This document shows, in pieces, positions 1-8,387 of a DNA stretch of 64,000 nucleotides (the first letter of the stretch is position 1; the number at the start of each line of letters is the position of its first letter). The stretch covers positions 3,038,001-3,102,000 of the forward strand of contig CBDDKZ010000005.1 of the NCBI GenBank assembly GCA_965230415.1, in the 5' to 3' direction. Source of the stretch: CBDDKZ01 sp965230415 (GTDB taxonomy: Bacteria > Bacteroidota > Bacteroidia > Cytophagales > JAAEPT01). The notes beneath the pieces were generated by a model. That model was not told where the DNA came from. It saw nothing but the letters and a program-made list of their open reading frames with translations, and did not search any database. The translations under genes and the position numbers were made by a program.

Positions 1-1105
1 CATCTCTAAAAAGGGATTTGCAATAGGCATAGTAATTAAACAACTGTTCGGGACTGGCATCGATTTGAGCGCTGAAATAATTAGATGTTTTATTCTTGGA
101 GACTACAGGCGTGTATTTTGATTCGACTGCGTATTCTTTGGAGGCAGGTGCTTTAAAACGTATAATCGTTCCGTTTTCTTTACAGATACGGAAATAGAGG
201 GAGGCCTCGCTGAAGTTTTTTATGTAATCATAATGGCTAAATAGATAATACTTTCCTCTGCCACTGTTCATTTCAGAACTTTTTACCAAAAGTCTGTGCA
301 CTCCTTTTTTCAATACCAGTGTTACTTGTTCGTTGTCCCATATCTTTTTAATAAGCTCGGGATCTTCAAAAATCAACTGATCATCCAACCATATTTTCAG
401 AGGGTGTCTTCTTGTAATTCGGAATGTGACTTTTTGATCCACTTCACATTCAAAGAAAGAATTGGCGTAGTAAGTATTAAGCCCTTTTTCGGGTAGGTGA
501 TTTTCGAAATAAAGGCCTCCATCGTCTTGTTGTTTATCAGGAGTGACCCAGTTTAAGTCAAAATGGCGTCTGGTGTCATATTTTTTAAGGTCGTCAAATG
601 GTTCCAGCTCTGGTAAATATTCCTTTATGTGACCACTACCGGCAATGTTTTTGAAAGGTCCCAGATAACTCCACTTTAGATCACTACTAATAGAACTATT
701 GATTTTTGCGGATTCATTAAACTTTCGTTGTTCTTTGCGCTGATTTCCTTCCAAAAATTTGAAAAAGGAATAATTGGGGTCTTTGGTAGTACTTAGCTCG
801 ATTAATTGCTTGAGTGGGATTTCACAAACATGGCCAAATAATGCATAATAATGTGGCGAGTAGTGGTGACGCAGAAGCGTATTAATGGCTTTTTTATAAC
901 GATGTTTGTCTTGCTCTACCTCCGAAAGGTATACTATTCCTAATAGGCTGTGGAGATCCGTACTATCTTTTTTGAGCTTAGCGTCAAACGATACCCGTGC
1001 TTGTTTGTTGTCGTTGTCTTTTATATAGTCCCATCCCTCATCACATTTTGAAATTACAGAGCTGAATAAGAAAATACTTAATGCTACATATTTTATGTAT
1101 TTCAA
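1..1105 (-). CDS. TPR-type exported protein, N-terminal part (truncated by window edge)
   Basis: An open minus-strand frame runs off the left end, so only about the first 368 residues are visible. The best start is the TTG at 1105 (KYIKYVALSIFLFSSV), which gives a hydrophobic export signal followed by a Cys; no in-frame ATG precedes it. The next 100 residues look like helical TPR repeats. A segment reading YLGPFKNIAGSG follows, then a beta-rich part (KIWLDDQLIFED), and TPR-like helices resume at the edge. This order resembles large Bacteroidota proteins that carry TPRs, a beta-sandwich and later DUF3857/transglutaminase domains, but those later domains lie outside the window, so the family is inferred. 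The nfu gene ends 26 bases upstream. Confidence 0.7.
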   Translation of the reverse strand, partial: MKYIKYVALSIFLFSSVISKCDEGWDYIKDNDNKQARVSFDAKLKKDSTDLHSLLGIVYLSEVEQDKHRYKKAINTLLRHHYSPHYYALFGHVCEIPLKQLIELSTTKDPNYSFFKFLEGNQRKEQRKFNESAKINSSISSDLKWSYLGPFKNIAGSGHIKEYLPELEPFDDLKKYDTRRHFDLNWVTPDKQQDDGGLYFENHLPEKGLNTYYANSFFECEVDQKVTFRITRRHPLKIWLDDQLIFEDPELIKKIWDNEQVTLVLKKGVHRLLVKSSEMNSGRGKYYLFSHYDYIKNFSEASLYFRICKENGTIIRFKAPASKEYAVESKYTPVVSKNKTSNYFSAQIDASPEQLFNYYAYCKSLFRD

Positions 1106-1131
1106 TAGGCTAGTTTTAGATTTTTCAGATA

Positions 1132-1716
1132 TTATACGCCTTCGGCAACAACTTCGGTTACTTCGTCCGGCATCATGTTTTTCAGGAGGTTTTCAATACC
1201 CGATTTTAATGTAACTGTGCTGGAAGGGCATCCGCTACATGCTCCCTGAAGCAATACTTTTACAATACCGTTGTTGTATGAGTGAAATGAGATCGCACCG
1301 CCATCACTTTCAACAGCAGGTCGTACATACTCATCAAGCAGCGATTTGATTTTTTCAACTATTTCCTGATTTTCGGTGTTGCCTTCTTCTATAATACCCA
1401 GGTCTTTGGTAATAGAAGCACTGAATACCGGTTTTTCTTCTTGGAAATATGCTTTCAGAAAGTCGCGAATTTCCGGGCTGGCCTCATACCAGTCAGCGTC
1501 TTCATTTTTTGTAATGGAAATGAAGTTGGCAGCAATGAAAACTCCTTCTACGTAGTTGAATTGTTTGAAAAGGTCGTTTGCAAGTGGACAATTTTTGGTG
1601 TCCTCGATACTTGGATAATCGATGCTTACATTTTCTAACAGGTTAAAATTAAAAACAAATTTTATCGTGTTAGGATTAGGACTGCTTTCGGTATATATAG
1701 TTATTATTTGTGTCAT
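1132..1716 (-). CDS. nfuA: NifU-like Fe-S cluster scaffold/carrier protein (Nfu type)
   Basis: This is a 194-residue protein with an Nfu N-terminal domain (residues 1-90, starting MTQIITIYTESSPNPNTIKF) and a C-terminal NifU domain. Cys160 and Cys163 in GACSGCPSS form the CxxC motif that bridges a 4Fe-4S cluster between two subunits. Family members accept clusters from the assembly machinery and deliver them to apo-proteins in the cytoplasm. I chose the ATG at 1716 over an upstream in-frame ATG at 1746 because the Nfu domain begins exactly there and a -7 promoter box lies at 1790-1797. It is 102 bases downstream of the symporter gene and probably has its own promoter. The exact symbol is by family resemblance. 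Confidence 0.92.
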   Translation of the reverse strand: MTQIITIYTESSPNPNTIKFVFNFNLLENVSIDYPSIEDTKNCPLANDLFKQFNYVEGVFIAANFISITKNEDADWYEASPEIRDFLKAYFQEEKPVFSASITKDLGIIEEGNTENQEIVEKIKSLLDEYVRPAVESDGGAISFHSYNNGIVKVLLQGACSGCPSSTVTLKSGIENLLKNMMPDEVTEVVAEGV

Positions 1717-1789
1717 TATTAGCTTTTTTGTTCTTTGATAAAACAAAAATTCTGTGTTAATGTTCCGTATATTACGTATTAAATATGTG

Positions 1790-1797
1790 CAAAATTA
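1790..1797 (-). promoter_or_regulatory. Bacteroidota -7 promoter box for nfu
   Basis: Read on the minus strand the site is TAATTTTG, an exact match to the Bacteroidota consensus TAnnTTTG. It lies about 75 bases upstream of the chosen ATG of the Nfu gene. No clear TTTG -33 element is visible. Confidence 0.45.
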
Positions 1798-1818
1798 CGA
1801 AATAGTAATTTAAGTTTA

Positions 1819-3243
1819 TCAGCTAAGGGTATTTATCTCATTTTCCTGAGAGGCAATGATTGTTGTAACAGCAGTGTCTCCGGTTATATTTACAACCGTA
1901 CGAAACATGTCTAATATTCGGTCAACAGCAAGAATCCCTGCCAACCAGTAGGCTGGTAAGCCCAATGTTTCGAGTACAACTAAAATCATTACCAATCCTG
2001 CGCCTGGTACCGCAGCTGTGCCAATAGAAGCAAGTACAGTGGTAATTGCTATAGTGAATAAGTGTGAAGCGTTAAAATCTACGAAGGCACTTTGAGCCAT
2101 AAATAGTATGGCTACGGTTTGGTAAAGGCTCGTGCCATCCATGTTAACAGTAGCTCCGATTGGTAATACAAAACTCGATATTTTTTTAGATACCCCCAGG
2201 TTGTTTTCGACGCAGTTCATCGTTACCGGAAGTGTAGCTGCACTGGAACTGGTAGAAAAAGCAAGTATTTGCGCCGGGTTGATGGCTTTTAAAAATTTGA
2301 GGTAAGATATTTTTTTAACCAAAATATGAACAAGGAGTGGGTAAATCAGGGTCATGGTCAAGAGACCTGAAATTACAACCAGTGAATAGCTCAATAAAGG
2401 CTTGAGCATGGTAGAAACCTGGTTAGGGTCGTCTCCTGCCGTTTTGGCAATTTCACCGGCCATCAAAGCAAAAACGAAGAAGGGAGCTCCTCGCATAATG
2501 ATATTTACCATTTTTAGAAATACTTCATTGGCACTATTTACAAGATCATTCATGGGTTTTGCCTTTTCAGGGTCTATGAGAAGTAGACAAACGCCTATAA
2601 ATACACTGACAAAAATGACCTGAAGTAATAGCTTGTTATTGCCCATTGCTGCGAACATATTGTCCGGAAAAATTTCTACCAAAGGGTTTAGGGGACCTGT
2701 GTCAGTTGCTTTACTTTTGTTAGACAGTACCTTTTGATACTTGGCGTTTGATGTGGCAGGCAAAGCTTCGTTTGGCTGTAGTTCTTGAAGTAATTGCTGG
2801 TTTTTAGGGTCTTCAAGGTAATTTTTATCGTCAATTAGTGTTCTGTCTGCCGATTCCTGAACCCAAAGTTCATAATGCAAGCGGTTTTTAGTTCTTATAT
2901 TCTTTTCCGTATAGTTCCCAGGGTTTATCAGGTAACTGCAAACCATACCTACTCCAATGGCGATAAGAGTGGTAATAAGGTAGAGACTTATTGTTTTTGC
3001 AGCGAGTCTGCCCAGGCTGGTAGCGTCAGATAAAGAGCTTACCCCCTTTATGATGCTAAAAATGACCAAAGGTACAGCTATCAATTTCAAAAGTCGAATG
3101 AAAATTTTGCCAAAGGGTGCAATCCATTTTATAACCAGTTCACTCATTTGGAGAGAACTTGCCAGAACAGCAACAAGTACACCGGCTACAATACCGATAA
3201 TAATCTGAAGATATAGTGGTGTTTTTTTAAGCAAATCAAACAT
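1819..3243 (-). CDS. Dicarboxylate/amino acid:cation symporter (DAACS family)
   Basis: A 474-residue inner-membrane secondary transporter of the glutamate/aspartate/dicarboxylate family. Hallmarks are the serine-rich re-entrant loop STSSSAATLPVT, the sodium-site motif NMDGTSLYQ, and the last helix with DRILDMFRTVVNITGDTAVT. The Arg in that helix is the residue that contacts an acidic side chain in characterised homologues, which favours aspartate, glutamate or a C4-dicarboxylate over neutral amino acids. The loop after the third membrane segment (about residues 108-195) is long and hydrophilic for the family. It starts 5 bases after the aroC stop, so it is probably cotranscribed with batD-aroC. 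The exact substrate cannot be read from sequence. Confidence 0.93.
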   Translation of the reverse strand: MFDLLKKTPLYLQIIIGIVAGVLVAVLASSLQMSELVIKWIAPFGKIFIRLLKLIAVPLVIFSIIKGVSSLSDATSLGRLAAKTISLYLITTLIAIGVGMVCSYLINPGNYTEKNIRTKNRLHYELWVQESADRTLIDDKNYLEDPKNQQLLQELQPNEALPATSNAKYQKVLSNKSKATDTGPLNPLVEIFPDNMFAAMGNNKLLLQVIFVSVFIGVCLLLIDPEKAKPMNDLVNSANEVFLKMVNIIMRGAPFFVFALMAGEIAKTAGDDPNQVSTMLKPLLSYSLVVISGLLTMTLIYPLLVHILVKKISYLKFLKAINPAQILAFSTSSSAATLPVTMNCVENNLGVSKKISSFVLPIGATVNMDGTSLYQTVAILFMAQSAFVDFNASHLFTIAITTVLASIGTAAVPGAGLVMILVVLETLGLPAYWLAGILAVDRILDMFRTVVNITGDTAVTTIIASQENEINTLS

Positions 3244-3248
3244 AATTG

Positions 3249-4328
3249 CTACCAGTTTTTGGCGCGTTGACGCATGTAAAAATCAAGAATAACAATGGCC
3301 GACATAGCTTCAACGATGGGGACCGCCCTTGAAACGACACAGGGGTCGTGTCTGCCTTTTCCACTTACTACTACCTTGTTGCCTTCAGTATCGATGCTCT
3401 CCTGATCGTCCATGATGGTAGCAACAGGCTTAAAGGCTACATTGAAATAAATGTCCTGACCGTTGGAAATTCCTCCCTGTATGCCTCCGGAGTAATTGGT
3501 TTTGGTACGAACATGACCATTTTCATCCGAGAAGAATGCATCGTTGTGGGCCGATCCATTCATTTTTACACCTTCGAATCCACTTCCATATTCGAATCCT
3601 TTAACGGCATTGATGCTTAACATGGCTTTACCCAACTCTGCATGTAACTTATCGAAAACGGGTTCACCAAGCCCGGCTGGACAGTTTTTGATAACGCCGG
3701 TAACTACTCCGCCAATGGTATCTCTGTTTTTTCTGGTTTCATCGATGAGTGCGATCATTTTTTCGGCGACGAGAGTGTCGGGACACCGCACAATATTGTC
3801 TTCTGTTTTTGAAAGATCGAGCTCGTCGTAGTTTTTGTTGAGTTTAATGTCTCCGACCTGTGAGACATAAGCAAGGGCATCAATACCTAATTGTTTAAGG
3901 GCTAGTTTAGCAATTGCCCCTGCGGCAACGCGAGCGGCTGTTTCACGTGCCGAGCTGCGTCCACCACCACGATAGTCGCGATTACCATATTTCATATGAT
4001 AGGTGTAATCGGCATGTGAAGGACGGAATTTTGAAGCTATATGTGAGTAGTCTTTGCTTCGCTGGTCCTGATTCCAGATAATAAGGGTAAGGGGGGTACC
4101 CGTAGTTTTTCCTTCGAAATCACCGCTAACGATTTGAAATTCGTCATCTTCTTTGCGTTGAGTAGTAATTTTTGATTGTCCGGGTTTACGTCTGCTTAGC
4201 TCATTTTGGATGAATTCTAGGTCTAGTTCGATTCCTGCAGGGCAGCCATCTATAATTACACCAACTCCCTTCCCGTGCGATTCTCCAAATGTTGTAATCT
4301 TAAATAGTTGACCGTATGAATTATCCAT
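3249..4328 (-). CDS. aroC: Chorismate synthase
   Basis: A 359-residue cytoplasmic enzyme that converts 5-enolpyruvylshikimate-3-phosphate to chorismate using reduced FMN, the last step of the shikimate pathway. The family signatures are present: TFGESHGKGVGVIIDGCPAG near the N-terminus, RRKPGQS, and YRGGGRSSARETAARVAAGA. The start is the ATG at 4328 (MDNSYGQLFKITT). An upstream ATG at 4412 would add 28 residues that overlap the end of batD and do not belong to the family. The start overlaps the batD stop by 8 bases, so translation is probably coupled. Chorismate is the substrate of TrpE encoded about 30 kb away. Confidence 0.97.
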   Translation of the reverse strand: MDNSYGQLFKITTFGESHGKGVGVIIDGCPAGIELDLEFIQNELSRRKPGQSKITTQRKEDDEFQIVSGDFEGKTTGTPLTLIIWNQDQRSKDYSHIASKFRPSHADYTYHMKYGNRDYRGGGRSSARETAARVAAGAIAKLALKQLGIDALAYVSQVGDIKLNKNYDELDLSKTEDNIVRCPDTLVAEKMIALIDETRKNRDTIGGVVTGVIKNCPAGLGEPVFDKLHAELGKAMLSINAVKGFEYGSGFEGVKMNGSAHNDAFFSDENGHVRTKTNYSGGIQGGISNGQDIYFNVAFKPVATIMDDQESIDTEGNKVVVSGKGRHDPCVVSRAVPIVEAMSAIVILDFYMRQRAKNW

Positions 4329-5808
4329 TATCTTTTTCCTTCCTTCTTCTGAAATATACAAAGGCCAATGCTCCAATTGATGCACATGAAATAGTGATGA
4401 AGCTATTAGCAATTATCCGGGTATTTCCCTGACTGGTATTTGAAATAAACTGATTATTTTCACTCGTGATAATATCATAAAAATCATCGTGCCTGGTATT
4501 GGCAATTTGTTTATTTGTTTTACTTTCTCCGGTAATGGTAATATCGGCACGCGGAATTAAAGTGTCGTATCTTGCTTTTTTTGGATCGAAGTAAATGAAA
4601 ATTAATGAATTCCCAATTTGATGTGTTCCGGGTTGTTCTGGTAAAACGTCGTAGGTGAATGTTTTGTAACCTCCTATTCTACCGTTTCTTTTGAGGATGT
4701 TTCTTCTGATATCGGGGTCGTAAAATGTGAATAAACCGTCGTCCTGAATCAATGGTTCCTGAATCATGTTCACGTTACCCTGACCTTTTATTTTCACAGT
4801 ATAGATAAAACTGTCATGTATGTCTATTTCTTTATCACTTATTTCTTCGTCCAGTGAGTACCTTCCTACGGCTACTACATCTTTAAGCGGATGCGGAGGT
4901 AGTGGTTTGACCTTCACCGTTTTTGGCTGTGAATAGAAGGTCTTATCCGCTCCTTCTCCTTTTACTTCACGCCCGAAGTAATCTTTGACACCGGCAGATT
5001 TGTACTTGGTCATTTTTAATTCCAGTGATGGTATTTTTAGGTCATCACTATTTTGAGGAAATACTAAAACTTCACCGAGGTGCACTTTAAAATACTCTTT
5101 TCCGTTTAATTCTACTCTTACGGCTTTCAATTCAATCTGAGTTTCAAACTCCTCGAACCAAGTGTTGGGAAGTTTCAGATCCTGGAGCATGTCTCTTATT
5201 TGCAGGGAAACATCCCGCTTAAAATCGAGGTATTGATAGTCCGCTCGTGTAGCATAAAAAGCAAAGTCAATGTGCAGGCCTTCTCCCACATAAATTTCTT
5301 CTTTGTCACAAGTGATCCCCAAAAAGGCATTGTCCTTCACGTCTTTGAAATCGTATGACGGCCCCCTTCTTCTTCTGTTGAAGTAATCGTCAAATGGATC
5401 ACGGCTACGTGCTTGTTGCTGTTTCTTGGGTCCTACTTTTATGGTGGTTCCCTGAGAAGAAGCACTTAATACTCCCGATTTTATTGTAAACCCGGCCACT
5501 TTAAAAGTACCTTGTTTTGTAGGTGCATAGTTTTGAGTGACTGACTGAGAGGAAGATGCCCGCCCGTTGATCATATTATAAGAAGAACCCGTACTTCGGC
5601 CCTGTTTCTGAAAACCCGGTATATTGGGGAAACGAGGAGTTGTGCGAAAGCTTCCTCCTGTGATACGAGCAGTAATTTGAAAAGTCTCATTAAGTGCAAT
5701 GTTCTTCTTTCCAAATTCAATGGTCATTTTTTGTGCATGAGCCAGAGAACTTGATAATAGTAGTATTGTTGTTAATAAGTAGGCGTACTTCTTGAGTGTA
5801 AGCTTCAT
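4321..5808 (-). CDS. batD: BatD family protein
   Basis: A 495-residue exported protein: signal peptide at residues 1-25 ending in AHAQ, immunoglobulin-like beta-rich domains through the middle, and one C-terminal membrane helix (about 468-487) followed by a basic tail, RRRKEKDNG. This matches the BatD (oxygen tolerance) family, usually encoded with MoxR, DUF58 and BatA/B/C genes. Here it is separated from any such cluster and sits first in a batD-aroC-symporter run. A MoxR-like ATPase fragment does occur at the other end of the window, but the two are 58 kb apart. Its molecular role is not settled in the family. Confidence 0.9.
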   Translation of the reverse strand: MKLTLKKYAYLLTTILLLSSSLAHAQKMTIEFGKKNIALNETFQITARITGGSFRTTPRFPNIPGFQKQGRSTGSSYNMINGRASSSQSVTQNYAPTKQGTFKVAGFTIKSGVLSASSQGTTIKVGPKKQQQARSRDPFDDYFNRRRRGPSYDFKDVKDNAFLGITCDKEEIYVGEGLHIDFAFYATRADYQYLDFKRDVSLQIRDMLQDLKLPNTWFEEFETQIELKAVRVELNGKEYFKVHLGEVLVFPQNSDDLKIPSLELKMTKYKSAGVKDYFGREVKGEGADKTFYSQPKTVKVKPLPPHPLKDVVAVGRYSLDEEISDKEIDIHDSFIYTVKIKGQGNVNMIQEPLIQDDGLFTFYDPDIRRNILKRNGRIGGYKTFTYDVLPEQPGTHQIGNSLIFIYFDPKKARYDTLIPRADITITGESKTNKQIANTRHDDFYDIITSENNQFISNTSQGNTRIIANSFITISCASIGALAFVYFRRRKEKDNG

Positions 5809-6086
5809 ATTGCTACAAATTTAATCGAAAATTTCAAAGACGACAATTAAGCGTACAATTTCGCGATAGTATTCAGTATTAAATTAAAATTACTATTGTC
5901 AGATTTTAAAGAAACGAAAGAAATGGATGAAGATTGCTGAATATATAAGAAAAGATAAATGTTGATAACTCACTTTTTATTGTGAATAATTTGTTGAATT
6001 AATAGCTCGCAGCACTCAACTTCCGTAGGCGTTTTAACGTAAGTATATATAGATTTTTTTAGTTATGGGTTCTTTAAATATAATTT

Positions 6087-6281
6087 ATGTTAGAGTTTAA
6101 AAAAAGTGTATTACAGGGCGTAAGCTTTGATAAACACTTATTTGTAAAGGAATTGTTGAAAGCTTCTGAGTGGTTGATTCCTTCTGAATGGGAGGAATTA
6201 AAAGCATGGTGTTATGAAACCTTCAGCCACTTGTACAAGGAAGAAATGGACAATTGCTTTGAAAGTGCCTTAGTAGAATAA
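6087..6281 (+). CDS. Small conserved-looking protein, 64 aa
   Basis: A 64-residue acidic soluble protein starting MLEFKKSVLQGVSFDKHLF and containing WLIPSEWEELKAWCYETF. It looks like a compact pair of amphipathic helices with no signal peptide or membrane segment. It stands alone: batD diverges upstream and queG converges 14 bases downstream. I recall similar small proteins in other Bacteroidota with the same MLEFKK...VSFD opening, but cannot confirm that here. Function unknown. The coding call rests on composition, the well-defined start and the position in an otherwise empty gap. Confidence 0.7.
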   Translation: MLEFKKSVLQGVSFDKHLFVKELLKASEWLIPSEWEELKAWCYETFSHLYKEEMDNCFESALVE

Positions 6282-6295
6282 TATCAGTTTACTCA

Positions 6296-7213
6296 CTATT
6301 CTTCTTCAATGAAGCGTACATTCCGTTTTATACCTTCAAGCTTTGTTCGTTTTATTGGAGAAGATAAAAAAACCTTATCAAATACCTCTTCCGTGATTTC
6401 CATTAAATCATTATTAGTCATTTTTTGAAGCAAATCATTAGGTTGAAAGTCGGTTTCGTTATGTGTTTTTGAAAACCTATTCCACGGGCAAACATCCTGA
6501 CAGGTATCACATCCAAAAATCCAGCCTTCAAATTTACCTTTAACTTCATTGGGAATTTGCTCTTTTAGTTCAATGGTGTAGTAGGATATGCATTTGCTGC
6601 CATCTACTACAAATGGAGCCACAATGGCGTCGGTAGGGCAGGCATCGATACATCTTGTACATGTACCACAATAGTCATGTGTGGCAGGAGCATCGTATTC
6701 GAGTTCAAAATCGACGACCAGTTCTGCTAAAAAGAAAAAACTGCCACTTTTTCTGGAAATGAGATTACTGTTTTTACCAATCCACCCCAGACCACTTTTC
6801 TGGGCCCAGACTTTATCCATGATGGGGGCAGAATCGACAAAAGCGCGTCCGTTGAAATCACCAATTAATTCTTGTAATTCCTTTGTAAGCCTTTTCAACT
6901 TTTTCTTCATCACTTTATGATAGTCCCGTCCATAGGCATATTTGGAAATTTTTAGGTCTATTTCTTTTTCGGGAAAGTAATTTAAGCTAAAGCTAATAAT
7001 TGATTTCGCGCCCTCAACCAATTTGCCCGGATCAATTCTTAGGTCGAAATGATTCTCCATCCATTTCATATTCCCGTGCATTCCTTGATTTAGCCACTTT
7101 TCGAGTTTGTGGGCTTCTTCGTCTAATGGCTGGGCTTTTGAGATACCACAATGAGTAAAACCAAGCTCAGAAGCTTTGTGTTTAATAATATTGCTTAATT
7201 GATGCCGGTCCAA
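6296..7213 (-). CDS. queG: Epoxyqueuosine reductase
   Basis: A 305-residue cobalamin-dependent Fe-S enzyme that reduces epoxyqueuosine to queuosine at the wobble position of tRNAs. Two 4Fe-4S motifs are visible: CGTCTRCIDACP (Cys182, 185, 188, 192) and CDTCQDVCPW (Cys235, 238, 242). Asp133 in PIMDK matches the conserved acid of the family. The protein is shorter than the E. coli enzyme because the C-terminal helical-repeat part is reduced, which is common in Bacteroidota. It follows ruvB by 11 bases on the same strand and is probably cotranscribed with it. Confidence 0.95.
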   Translation of the reverse strand: MDRHQLSNIIKHKASELGFTHCGISKAQPLDEEAHKLEKWLNQGMHGNMKWMENHFDLRIDPGKLVEGAKSIISFSLNYFPEKEIDLKISKYAYGRDYHKVMKKKLKRLTKELQELIGDFNGRAFVDSAPIMDKVWAQKSGLGWIGKNSNLISRKSGSFFFLAELVVDFELEYDAPATHDYCGTCTRCIDACPTDAIVAPFVVDGSKCISYYTIELKEQIPNEVKGKFEGWIFGCDTCQDVCPWNRFSKTHNETDFQPNDLLQKMTNNDLMEITEEVFDKVFLSSPIKRTKLEGIKRNVRFIEEE

Positions 7214-7224
7214 TTTGTAATCAA

Positions 7225-8253
7225 TTAATCGAAAAGGGTGCCGTCTCTACCCGGAATGGGGATTTTTAGGTGCTTATAGGCCAACTGTGTAGCTTCACGT
7301 CCACGGGCTGTTCGTTTTATATATCCTTCCTGAATAAGGTATGGTTCATAAACTTCTTCTATAGTTTCAGCCTCTTCACCACAGGCAGTTGCAATCGTAG
7401 AGAGTCCTACAGGTCCACCCTTGAACTTTTCAATAATAGTCGTCAAGATTCGGTTATCCATCTCATCGAGTCCATGGCTATCGACATCCAGTGCATTTAA
7501 AGCAAGTTGTGCGATGTCCATACTTATAGTGCCATCTCCCTTTATTTCGGCAAAGTCACGGGTACGTCTTAACAGGTTGTTAGCAATACGCGGTGTACCA
7601 CGACTTCTACGAGCTACTTCATACGAAGCATCTTCGTCAATAGGCGTATTTAGAATGAACGCAGACCTTCTGATGATTTTAGATAATAAATCGGAATTAT
7701 AATACTCTAGTCGTGCATTAATTCCAAAACGAGCTCTCAGTGGCGAAGTGAGAAGCCCCGAGCGGGTAGTAGCACCGATTAAAGTAAAAGGGTTCAGGTT
7801 TATTTGGACTGTACGTGCAGAAGGACCGGTATCGAGCATTATATCAATTTTATAGTCCTCCATTGCCGAATAAAGGTATTCTTCCACCACCGGATTCAAA
7901 CGATGTATTTCGTCAATAAACAATACATCATTTTCTTCCAGATTAGTAAGTAAACCTGCCAGATCACTGGGTTTGTCCAGCACCGGTCCCGAAGTTATTT
8001 TGAGGTTTGAACTCAATTCATTGGAGATAATATTGGCCAGGGTGGTTTTACCCAGCCCGGGAGGTCCATGCAGTAGTACATGATCGAGTGCCTCTTCACG
8101 CTTCTTTGCCGCACCGACAAACACACGCAAATTTTCAACGATTTTATCCTGACCTGAGAAGTCTTCAAAGCTTAATGGTCGTAATGCTCTTTCGAATTCC
8201 TTTTCTTCCGGGGTGAATTGATGATCGTCGCCTGTTAAATAGTCTTCCCTCAT
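7225..8253 (-). CDS. ruvB: Holliday junction branch migration ATPase RuvB
   Basis: A 342-residue AAA+ motor that drives branch migration of Holliday junctions together with RuvA. Walker A GPPGLGKT is at residues 63-70, Walker B with DEIH at 114-117, the sensor motif GATTRSG follows, and a C-terminal winged helix ends in GREATQLAYKHLKIP. Length is normal. ruvA is in the same window but in a different operon (25.5-26.1 kb). A TATTTTTG -7 box lies 11 bases upstream of the start on the minus strand. Confidence 0.98.
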   Translation of the reverse strand: MREDYLTGDDHQFTPEEKEFERALRPLSFEDFSGQDKIVENLRVFVGAAKKREEALDHVLLHGPPGLGKTTLANIISNELSSNLKITSGPVLDKPSDLAGLLTNLEENDVLFIDEIHRLNPVVEEYLYSAMEDYKIDIMLDTGPSARTVQINLNPFTLIGATTRSGLLTSPLRARFGINARLEYYNSDLLSKIIRRSAFILNTPIDEDASYEVARRSRGTPRIANNLLRRTRDFAEIKGDGTISMDIAQLALNALDVDSHGLDEMDNRILTTIIEKFKGGPVGLSTIATACGEEAETIEEVYEPYLIQEGYIKRTARGREATQLAYKHLKIPIPGRDGTLFD

Positions 8254-8263
8254 AATGTACTAT

Positions 8264-8271
8264 CAAAAATA
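8264..8271 (-). promoter_or_regulatory. -7 promoter box for ruvB
   Basis: TATTTTTG on the minus strand, matching TAnnTTTG, lies 10 bases before the ruvB start codon. No convincing -33 element was seen, so this is a sequence match only. Confidence 0.4.
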
Positions 8272-8353
8272 ACAATAATAAGGCAATGGATCATCATCTG
8301 TTCTGAAAATGATAGGTTTCCTTTATAAATTATTCGATGTAAGCGGAAAATGA

Positions 8354-8361
8354 TAACTTTG
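8354..8361 (+). promoter_or_regulatory. -7 promoter box for apbE
   Basis: TAACTTTG matches TAnnTTTG exactly and sits 26 bases before the apbE ATG, in the short divergent region shared with ruvB. The -33 position shows only a partial match. Confidence 0.5.
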
Positions 8362-8387
8362 CCACCTTAAAAGAGTTATTCTAAATC

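Noticed and set aside
4329..4412. Longer aroC starting at 4412
   Set aside because: The extra 28 residues lie inside the batD gene and do not match the chorismate synthase N-terminus.
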